From the NCBI GenBank assembly GCA_946886245.1, contig CAMPIF010000090.1:1-11309 (forward strand): a stretch of 11,309 nucleotides of DNA, in the 5' to 3' direction. Both the position numbers and the translations under genes were made by a program. Shown here piece after piece: positions 6,268 through 11,309 of this stretch. Position 1 is the stretch's first letter. Each line of letters begins with the position of its first letter. The DNA is from Ectopseudomonas composti. Its GTDB lineage: Bacteria > Pseudomonadota > Gammaproteobacteria > Pseudomonadales > Pseudomonadaceae. Below the pieces are notes generated by a model, which saw only the letters and a program-made list of their open reading frames with translations, did not search any database and was not told the origin of the DNA.

Positions 6268-6387
6268 ATGGATGAGAAGGCAGCCACCTTCATGGACCTG
6301 CTTGAGGCGGGACAATTCAGCATCGAGCCATCGCCCGAAATGAACGACGAGCACGAAGATGAGCCCGAAATGACCACCCAAAGATGA
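6268..6387 (+). CDS. Possible small acidic protein opposite the rraA leader (hypothetical)
   Basis: An open frame of 39 codons starts at ATG 6268 ([18 protein letters not shown] at the beginning); an in-frame ATG at 6247 gives 46 codons and overlaps the rraA start codon on the other strand. The product would be soluble and very acidic, with a Glu/Asp-rich second half. Third positions are about two-thirds G or C, higher than the surrounding bases, which mildly favours real coding. Against it: no Shine-Dalgarno before 6268, only AGGGG 11 bases before 6247, and no known family that I recognise. An 11-base direct repeat (GCCCGAAATGA at 6333 and 6363) lies inside, exactly ten codons apart. It fills most of the roughly 200-base gap between rraA and the hydrolase, where the rraA promoter must also lie. 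Confidence 0.3.
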   Translation: MDEKAATFMDLLEAGQFSIEPSPEMNDEHEDEPEMTTQR

Positions 6388-6448
6388 TGCGTCACATCTT
6401 ACCGCCAAGCCCGTGCCGAAGAAACGGCCGGGACAACCAAGCAGCGAC

Positions 6449-7438
6449 TCAAGAACCTATAGCAGACGCCTGCTCGGCAAAACCGGCAGGCAGTTGCAGA
6501 TGCTGCAACCAATATTCGGTCAAGGGCCACACCTCGCGCTGCGCCTCCTTGCTGACCAGCATTTCGATATGCCCGAAGTCGCTGGAGAAGCCGTTCTCCT
6601 TCCCCAGCAGCAAGAACTGCGACGGCGCGGCACTGCACTGCTCCAGCAGCTTGCGACAGGCCCAGGCAGGGTCCTGATGATCGGCTGCGGCCCCCACAGC
6701 CAGAATCGGCACGCGCACCTGAGCCAAGCCTGCCCACCAGTCCTGATCGGCATCGCCGAAACGCCCGAACAGCCTGAGCCAGCGCAGGGTTTCCAATGCC
6801 AGGCCGGTCGGCTCGTCTTCGGGGCCGCGCTTGAGCCGGCGCCCGGACAGGTAGGGAAGGGCACGCAGCAGCAGGCGACCGCCCCACTCCACCGGCGGCA
6901 GCTTGAGCGGCCAGTAGATGCGGCTGACCTGACTGCCGAACAATGCCGCCGAACGCACACGCGACGCTTCGAGATAACCGCCACCCAACGCTGCCGCCAG
7001 CGTCACGCCGCCGAGGGAATGACCGATCCAGTGCGCCGCTTGCCCGGTCTGCTCGATGACGAAATCGGCAATGGCTGGCAGGTCATGGCGCACGTACTGC
7101 GCCACGTGGTTGTCTCGATAGCTTTCGTTGCGCGGCGACAGGCCGTGGCCGCGCATTTCGGCGATCCACACATCGAACCCAGCGCGCGCCAGGTAAGGCC
7201 CCAGGCCAATGCCCTTGGGCGAATACCAGAAGCGTCGATTGGAAAAGCTGCCGTGCAGCAATACCACGGGCACGCCACGCTGGCCTTCCGAACCCGCGCG
7301 GCCGAGCCGGGTCAATGCCAGTTCGACACTGGAGTCAGGGCTGTTATTGGGCTTGAGAAGATAGACGTCTTCGCTGAGGTCGCCGCGCAGTTCGGCACTC
7401 ATCAGGGAAACGGGGAAAAGCTCACTACTGCTTTGCAT
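6449..7438 (-). CDS. Alpha/beta-hydrolase fold protein (esterase/lipase-like)
   Basis: This is a 329-residue serine hydrolase of unknown substrate. The oxyanion strand-turn is VVLLHGSFSNRRFW (58-71), the nucleophile elbow is GHSLGG with Ser141, the likely acid is Asp253 (GAAADHQDP), and the catalytic histidine is His290 in FGHIEML. An Arg-Gly-His motif EMRGHG (94-99), typical of the fold, is present. The insert at 176-240 is the cap region. There is no signal peptide, so it should be cytoplasmic. The ATG at 7438 has no good Shine-Dalgarno; an in-frame ATG at 7402 (MSAELRGDL) has none either, so the start is uncertain. It is the gene after ppsA on the minus strand, but terminators lie between them. 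An esterase or a membrane-lipid-related hydrolase are possible; I cannot choose. Confidence 0.88.
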   Translation of the reverse strand: MQSSSELFPVSLMSAELRGDLSEDVYLLKPNNSPDSSVELALTRLGRAGSEGQRGVPVVLLHGSFSNRRFWYSPKGIGLGPYLARAGFDVWIAEMRGHGLSPRNESYRDNHVAQYVRHDLPAIADFVIEQTGQAAHWIGHSLGGVTLAAALGGGYLEASRVRSAALFGSQVSRIYWPLKLPPVEWGGRLLLRALPYLSGRRLKRGPEDEPTGLALETLRWLRLFGRFGDADQDWWAGLAQVRVPILAVGAAADHQDPAWACRKLLEQCSAAPSQFLLLGKENGFSSDFGHIEMLVSKEAQREVWPLTEYWLQHLQLPAGFAEQASAIGS

Positions 7439-7489
7439 GGATCAGATGACCGCACTGGCGAGACGCCATAAAAGAATAACGACACGCAT

Positions 7490-7526
7490 AAAAAACCGCC
7501 GGGAGCGATCTTGCATATCGCTGGCG
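7490..7526 (-). terminator. Second, bulged hairpin with T-run between ppsA and the hydrolase gene
   Basis: On the minus strand GGCG? type pairing (7523-7526 with 7497-7500) and a 6-bp stem (7517-7522 with 7504-7509, loop of 7) are separated by a three-base bulge (7501-7503). After the hairpin and one more C-G pair region come six T (7495-7490). It resembles a weaker intrinsic terminator and lies 52 bases before the hydrolase start codon. It could be a backup for ppsA, a leader attenuator, or the end of a short RNA. Confidence 0.4.
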
Positions 7527-7562
7527 ACGGCTTGGAATGACCGGCAAAACGCGATGGACACC

Positions 7563-7589
7563 AAAAAGGGCGGGATCAACCCGCCCTTT
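7563..7589 (-). terminator. Rho-independent terminator of ppsA
   Basis: A perfect 10-bp stem (7565-7574 with 7580-7589), loop of five bases, is followed on the minus strand by a run of T made by the A-tract 7563-7567. It lies about 20 bases after the ppsA stop. Confidence 0.9.
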
Positions 7590-7607
7590 CTGGATCGATC
7601 ACAGACC

Positions 7608-9980
7608 TCAGGCAGGCTGAGTCTCAGCCAGGAAGAACCAGGTATCGAGTACCGAGTCAGGGTTCAGCGACACGCTCTCGATGCCCTGCTCCATCAGCCA
7701 CTTGGCCAGATCCGGGTGGTCCGACGGACCCTGACCGCAGATGCCGATGTACTTGCCAGCCTTGTTGCAGGCGGAGATGGCATTGGCCAGCAGCTTCTTC
7801 ACCGCAGGGTTACGCTCGTCGAACAGGTGAGCGACGATGCCGGAGTCACGGTCCAGGCCCAGGGTCAGCTGGGTCAGGTCGTTGGAGCCGATGGAGAAGC
7901 CGTCGAAGAACTCGAGGAACTCCTCAGCCAGGATGGCGTTGGACGGCAGCTCGCACATCATGATGACTTTAAGGCCATCCTGACCACGGGCCAGGCCGTT
8001 GCTGGCCAGCAACGCGACCACTTGCGAGGCCTCGCCCAGGGTGCGCACGAACGGCACCATGATCTCGACGTTGGTCAGCCCCATCTCGTTGCGCACCTTC
8101 TTCAGCGCGCGGCATTCCAGCTCGAAGCAGTCGCGGAAGGATTCGCTGATGTAGCGCGACGCACCACGGAAGCCCAGCATCGGGTTCTCTTCTTCCGGCT
8201 CGTACAGCTTGCCGCCGATCAGGTTGGCGTATTCGTTGGACTTGAAGTCCGACAGGCGCACGATGACTTTCTTCGGCCAGAAGGCTGCGGCCAGGGTGCT
8301 GATACCCTCGACCAGCTTCTCGACGTAGAAATCGACCGGATCACCGTAACCGGCGATGCGCTTCTCGACGCTGTCCTTGATCTCCGGCGGCAGGCTGGAG
8401 AAGTTCAGCAGCGCCTTCGGGTGCACGCCGATCATGCGGTTGATGATGAATTCCAGGCGGGCCAGGCCCACGCCTTCGTTCGGCAGCTGGGCGAAATCGA
8501 AAGCGCGATCCGGGTTGCCGACGTTCATCATGATCTTGAACGGCAGATCCGGCATGGCGTCGACCGAGTTCTTGCGAATGTCGAAGCCCAGCTCGCCCTC
8601 GAAGATGAAACCGGTATCGCCTTCGGCGCAGGACACGGTGACGCCCTGGCCATCCTTCAGCACCTGGGTGGCGTTGCCGCAGCCGACCACGGCCGGAATG
8701 CCCAGCTCACGGGCGATGATCGCCGCGTGGCAGGTGCGGCCGCCGCGGTTGGTGACGATGGCGCTGGCGCGCTTCATCACCGGTTCCCAGTCCGGATCGG
8801 TCATATCGGAGACCAGCACATCGCCCGGCTGCACCTTGTCCATTTCGGAGACGTCATGAATCACGCGCACCTTGCCGGCGCCGATGCGCTGACCGATGGC
8901 ACGGCCTTCGACCAGCACGGTGCCTTTCTCTTTGAGCAGGTAGCGCTCCATAACGGTGGCGCTGGCGCGGCTTTTAACGGTTTCCGGGCGGGCCTGCACG
9001 ATGTACAGCTTGCCGTCGTCACCGTCCTTGGCCCATTCGATGTCCATCGGACGGCCGTAATGTTTCTCGATGATCAGCGCCTGCCTGGCCAGTTCGCTGA
9101 CCTCGGCGTCAGTGATGCAGAAACGCGCGCGCTCGGCGCGGTCGACTTCCACGGTTTTCACCGAGCGACCCGCCTTGGCTTCGTCGCCGTAGATCATCTT
9201 GATCGCCTTGCTGCCCAGGTTGCGGCGCAGGATCGCCGGACGGCCCGCCTCCAGGGTCGGCTTGTGTACGTAGAACTCGTCAGGGTTCACCGCGCCCTGC
9301 ACGACGGTTTCACCGAGGCCGTAGGCACCGGTGATGAACACGACATCACGGAAACCGGACTCGGTGTCCAGGGTGAACATCACACCGGCGGTACCGGTTT
9401 CCGAACGCACCATGCGCTGCACGCCGGCAGACAGGGCAACCAGCTTGTGGTCGAAGCCCTGGTGCACGCGGTAAGCGATGGCACGGTCGTTGAAGAGGGA
9501 TGCGAAGACTTCCTTGGCCGCGCGGATCACGTTGTCCACACCGCGGATATTGAGGAAGGTTTCCTGCTGGCCGGCAAAAGAGGCGTCCGGCAGGTCTTCG
9601 GCGGTGGCGGAGGAACGCACGGCCACGGCCATGTTGTCGTTACCGGCGCTCATGGTGGCGAAGGCTGCGCGGATCTGCTTGTCCAGCTCGGCCGGAAACT
9701 CGGCGTCCATTACCCACTGGCGAATCTGCGCGCCGGTCTTGGCCAGGGCGTTGACGTCATCGACGTCGAGTGCGTCAAGCGCTGCGTGGATCTGCGCATT
9801 CAGGCCGCTTTGCTCGAGAAAATCGCGGTAGGCCTGAGCCGTAGTGGCGAAACCACCGGGAACCGAGACACCGGCGCCGGCCAGGTTACTGATCATCTCG
9901 CCGAGGGATGCGTTCTTGCCCCCCACATGCTCAACATCGTGATTGCCGAGCTTATCGAGGGAAACTACGTACTCTACCAA
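7608..9980 (-). CDS. ppsA: Phosphoenolpyruvate synthase (pyruvate, water dikinase)
   Basis: PpsA converts pyruvate, ATP and water to PEP, AMP and phosphate, the entry to gluconeogenesis from three-carbon acids. The 790-residue protein has the N-terminal nucleotide-binding domain ([10 protein letters not shown] near 21-30, [20 protein letters not shown] near 119-137). The swivelling phosphohistidine domain has GGRTCHAA with His418 (E. coli His421), and the C-terminal PEP/pyruvate barrel has [15 protein letters not shown] and [10 protein letters not shown] with Cys748. Thr416, two residues before His418, is the expected site of PpsR regulation. The start is TTG at 9980, preceded by GGAGAG six bases upstream and giving the family N-terminus [11 protein letters not shown] after the initiator; an upstream in-frame TTG at 10028 lacks support. 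It ends at a strong terminator and is divergent from ppsR. Confidence 0.97.
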   Translation of the reverse strand: MVEYVVSLDKLGNHDVEHVGGKNASLGEMISNLAGAGVSVPGGFATTAQAYRDFLEQSGLNAQIHAALDALDVDDVNALAKTGAQIRQWVMDAEFPAELDKQIRAAFATMSAGNDNMAVAVRSSATAEDLPDASFAGQQETFLNIRGVDNVIRAAKEVFASLFNDRAIAYRVHQGFDHKLVALSAGVQRMVRSETGTAGVMFTLDTESGFRDVVFITGAYGLGETVVQGAVNPDEFYVHKPTLEAGRPAILRRNLGSKAIKMIYGDEAKAGRSVKTVEVDRAERARFCITDAEVSELARQALIIEKHYGRPMDIEWAKDGDDGKLYIVQARPETVKSRASATVMERYLLKEKGTVLVEGRAIGQRIGAGKVRVIHDVSEMDKVQPGDVLVSDMTDPDWEPVMKRASAIVTNRGGRTCHAAIIARELGIPAVVGCGNATQVLKDGQGVTVSCAEGDTGFIFEGELGFDIRKNSVDAMPDLPFKIMMNVGNPDRAFDFAQLPNEGVGLARLEFIINRMIGVHPKALLNFSSLPPEIKDSVEKRIAGYGDPVDFYVEKLVEGISTLAAAFWPKKVIVRLSDFKSNEYANLIGGKLYEPEEENPMLGFRGASRYISESFRDCFELECRALKKVRNEMGLTNVEIMVPFVRTLGEASQVVALLASNGLARGQDGLKVIMMCELPSNAILAEEFLEFFDGFSIGSNDLTQLTLGLDRDSGIVAHLFDERNPAVKKLLANAISACNKAGKYIGICGQGPSDHPDLAKWLMEQGIESVSLNPDSVLDTWFFLAETQPA

Positions 9981-9986
9981 GGTGAT

Positions 9987-9992
9987 CTCTCC
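9987..9992 (-). promoter_or_regulatory. Ribosome binding site that sets the TTG start of ppsA
   Basis: GGAGAG on the minus strand lies six bases before TTG 9980, marking this rare start codon over the in-frame TTG 48 bases upstream. Confidence 0.8.
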
Positions 9993-10030
9993 ACTAACTG
10001 TATTGGAAAAGCTCAGTGGGCTGCGCAATG

Positions 10031-10052
10031 TCGAGCGACCGAGGTCGCGCGA
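10031..10052. promoter_or_regulatory. Interrupted palindrome in the ppsA-ppsR intergenic region
   Basis: GCGACC (10035-10040), two bases, GGTCGC (10043-10048) is a perfect 6-bp inverted repeat, extended outward by TCG at 10031-10033 and CGA at 10050-10052 with imperfect spacing. It lies about 50 bases upstream of the ppsA start. It could be an operator or, if transcription starts further upstream, a hairpin in the ppsA leader. It does not match the E. coli Cra box. Confidence 0.3.
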
Positions 10053-10116
10053 TTGTGGCCTTGCCCTTGTATAAGTAACAATGCCGAACCCGGTGGGCCC
10101 GGCGCAAAACGCGGCC

Positions 10117-10122
10117 TATCAT
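10117..10122 (+). promoter_or_regulatory. Candidate -10 box for ppsR
   Basis: TATCAT matches the sigma-70 -10 consensus at five of six positions and lies 38 bases before the ppsR ATG. The hexamer 17 bp upstream (TGGGCC) is a poor -35, so this is tentative. Confidence 0.3.
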
Positions 10123-10160
10123 AGCCAAGAATCGAACTCAGCTTAAGGCCTTTGGCGCAA

Positions 10161-10979
10161 ATGAAACGAACCGCTTTCTTCATCTCCGACGGCACCGGCA
10201 TCACGGCCGAAACCTTGGGCCAGAGCCTGCTCGCACAGTTCGAGAACATTCAGTTCACCAAACTGACCCGCCCTTATATCGACAGCATCGAAAAAGCGCG
10301 CGCCATGGTACAACAAATCGATGCAGCCGCCGAAAGGGACGGCGCCCGTCCGATCATCTTCGACACCATCGTCAACCGCGATATTCGTGCGATCCTCGAT
10401 ACCGCCAATGGTTTCATGATCGACATTTTCTCGACCTTCCTGTCGCCACTGGAGCAGGAGCTGAGCTCGCACTCCTCCTACTCGGTCGGCAAGTCGCACT
10501 CCATCGGCCAGCATTCCAACTACATGGAGCGCATCGAGGCGGTCAACTTCGCCCTCGACAACGATGATGGCGCGCGCACTCATTATTACGACAAGGCCGA
10601 CCTGATCCTGGTTGGCGTATCGCGCTGCGGCAAGACGCCTACGTGCCTGTACATGGCCATGCAATACGGCATCCGCGCCGCCAACTACCCGCTGACCGAA
10701 GACGACATGGAGCGCCTGCAGCTCCCCGACTCGCTGAAAAAGTACCGCGACAAGCTATTCGGCCTGACCATCGACCCGGATCGTCTTACCGCCATCCGCC
10801 ACGAGCGCAAGCCCAACAGCCGCTACGCCAGCTTCGCCCAGTGCGAGTTCGAAGTGCGCGAGGTGGAAGGCCTGTTCCGCCGCGAAAACATTGCCTTCAT
10901 CAACTCCACGCATTTCTCGGTCGAGGAAATTTCGGCCAAGATCCTGGTGGAAAAAGGTGTTGAACGCCGCCTTAAATAA
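10161..10979 (+). CDS. ppsR: PEP synthase regulatory protein (bifunctional kinase/pyrophosphorylase)
   Basis: PpsR (PSRP, formerly DUF299) inactivates PEP synthase by ADP-dependent phosphorylation of a threonine beside the catalytic histidine and reactivates it by phosphate-dependent removal that yields pyrophosphate. The 272-residue protein begins [20 protein letters not shown], the family N-terminus, and has the P-loop-like GVSRCGKT at 152-159, followed by PTCLYMA. The block [17 protein letters not shown] (201-217) and the C-terminal [12 protein letters not shown] are also typical. The ATG at 10161 is chosen on this basis; the ribosome site is weak (AAGG about 12 bases upstream). It is divergent from its target ppsA, with 180 bases between the start codons, the usual Pseudomonas arrangement. 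Length is normal and no damage is seen. Confidence 0.96.
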   Translation: MKRTAFFISDGTGITAETLGQSLLAQFENIQFTKLTRPYIDSIEKARAMVQQIDAAAERDGARPIIFDTIVNRDIRAILDTANGFMIDIFSTFLSPLEQELSSHSSYSVGKSHSIGQHSNYMERIEAVNFALDNDDGARTHYYDKADLILVGVSRCGKTPTCLYMAMQYGIRAANYPLTEDDMERLQLPDSLKKYRDKLFGLTIDPDRLTAIRHERKPNSRYASFAQCEFEVREVEGLFRRENIAFINSTHFSVEEISAKILVEKGVERRLK

Positions 10980-11004
10980 GCCTTTTAACTATATGTTTTA
11001 AAAG

Positions 11005-11034
11005 AGAAAAGTCTCGCAACTTCGAGCCTTTTCT
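11005..11034. terminator. Terminator hairpin between convergent ppsR and prpF
   Basis: AGAAAAG (11005-11011) pairs with CTTTTCT (11028-11034) and CTCG (11013-11016) with CGAG (11023-11026), with one mismatch and a 6-nt loop. On the minus strand the stem is followed by CTCTTTTAAAA, so it best suits prpF; on the plus strand the T-rich right arm could also stop ppsR transcripts. Confidence 0.6.
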
Positions 11035-11045
11035 AGCTTAGGGAA

Positions 11046-11309
11046 TCAGAAGCTCTCGCCCGGCACCCGCACCCAGCCTTCCATCAGGATGCGCGCGCTG
11101 CGGCTCATCACGGCCTTGGTCACCGTCCACTGACCGTCGACCCGTTTGGCCTGGGCACCGACACGCAAGGTGCCGGATGGATGGCCGAAACGCACGGCCT
11201 CACGCGCGCCGCCGCCAGCGGCCAGGCTGACCAGCGTGCCCGGAATCGCCGCCGCCGTGCCGATGGCCACGGCGCAGGTGCCCATCATCGCGTGGTGCAG
11301 CTTGCCCAT
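11046..11309 (-). CDS. prpF: PrpF, 2-methylaconitate cis-trans isomerase, C-terminal fragment (5' end outside window)
   Basis: These are the last 87 residues of a PrpF-family isomerase, which works with AcnD in the 2-methylcitrate cycle for propionate breakdown. The fragment has the conserved run GKLHHAMMGTCAVAIGTAAA, then RFGHPSGTLRVGA and the ending MSRSARILMEGWVRVP. PrpF has a diaminopimelate-epimerase-like fold with two halves; this is part of the second. The ATG at the window edge is an internal methionine, since full PrpF proteins are near 400 residues. acnD, prpC and prpB are expected off the right edge on the same strand. The related 4-oxalomesaconate tautomerase (GalD) is an alternative within the family, judged less likely. 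Confidence 0.85.
   Translation of the reverse strand: MGKLHHAMMGTCAVAIGTAAAIPGTLVSLAAGGGAREAVRFGHPSGTLRVGAQAKRVDGQWTVTKAVMSRSARILMEGWVRVPGESF

Noticed and set aside
6381..6400. Inverted repeat AAGATG...CATCTT as a terminator for the hydrolase gene
   Set aside because: The stem is only 6 AT-rich base pairs with an 8-base loop, and no T-run follows on the minus strand.
7437..10124. An 895-codon open frame on the plus strand opposite ppsA
   Set aside because: It mirrors the codon bias of ppsA in a high-GC genome. The protein is low-complexity (rich in His, Gln, Val, Asp) with no recognisable motif, while ppsA on the other strand is certain.
9980..10160. A Cra (FruR) operator before ppsA, as in E. 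coli
   Set aside because: No sequence like the E. coli TGAATCGATTCA palindrome is present; only an unrelated palindrome at 10031-10052.
1..11309. A novel defence, mobile or biosynthetic system
   Set aside because: Every larger gene belongs to a known conserved Pseudomonas locus, and I see no integrase, transposase, CRISPR or toxin-antitoxin pair.

Overview
The window is core chromosome of a Pseudomonas species. The base composition is high-GC. The gene order matches the conserved Pseudomonas block nasA-cobA / oprF-sigX-cmpX-crfX-cmaX-rraA / hydrolase-ppsA / ppsR, and each recognisable protein closely resembles its P. aeruginosa counterpart as I remember it. It is probably not P. aeruginosa itself: the OprF hinge is proline/alanine-rich without cysteines, and prpF lies directly beyond ppsR. 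The P. mendocina/oleovorans group is a guess, not a result. I see no phage, insertion sequence, CRISPR array, tRNA or rRNA.

Layout. (1) 1-1765, plus strand: the 3' end of the assimilatory nitrate reductase gene nasA, a cluster of four perfect hairpins (REP-type repeats), then cobA, which makes the siroheme precursor needed by assimilatory nitrite reductase. Two terminators separate cobA from the convergent oprF. (2) 6248-1879, minus strand: rraA, cmaX, crfX, cmpX, sigX and oprF. This is the known Pseudomonas envelope-stress cluster: a CorA/ZntB-type transporter, a small soluble protein, an MscS-like channel, an ECF sigma factor and the major outer-membrane porin that SigX helps express. A strong terminator-like hairpin separates cmpX from sigX. 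(3) 7438-6449, minus: an alpha/beta hydrolase. (4) ppsA (minus, 9980-7608) and ppsR (plus, 10161-10979) are divergent: PEP synthase and the bifunctional kinase/pyrophosphorylase that controls it. (5) At the right edge, minus strand, the C-terminus of PrpF of the 2-methylcitrate (propionate) pathway.

How the genes work together: NasA reduces nitrate to nitrite, and CobA supplies precorrin-2 for the siroheme of the nitrite reductase expected just upstream. CmaX, CrfX, CmpX, SigX and OprF form an envelope-sensing and response unit. PpsA turns pyruvate, including that from the methylcitrate cycle, into PEP and is switched by PpsR.

I found no convincing new multi-gene system. The points most worth a second look are the start region of sigX (a TTG start with no Shine-Dalgarno, just after a terminator-like hairpin), the four-hairpin cluster upstream of cobA, the cysteine-free OprF hinge, a possible small ORF opposite the rraA leader, and an extra hairpin-plus-T-run between ppsA and the hydrolase. 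No gene-free stretch exceeds 300 bases; the longest is about 200 bases (6249-6448).
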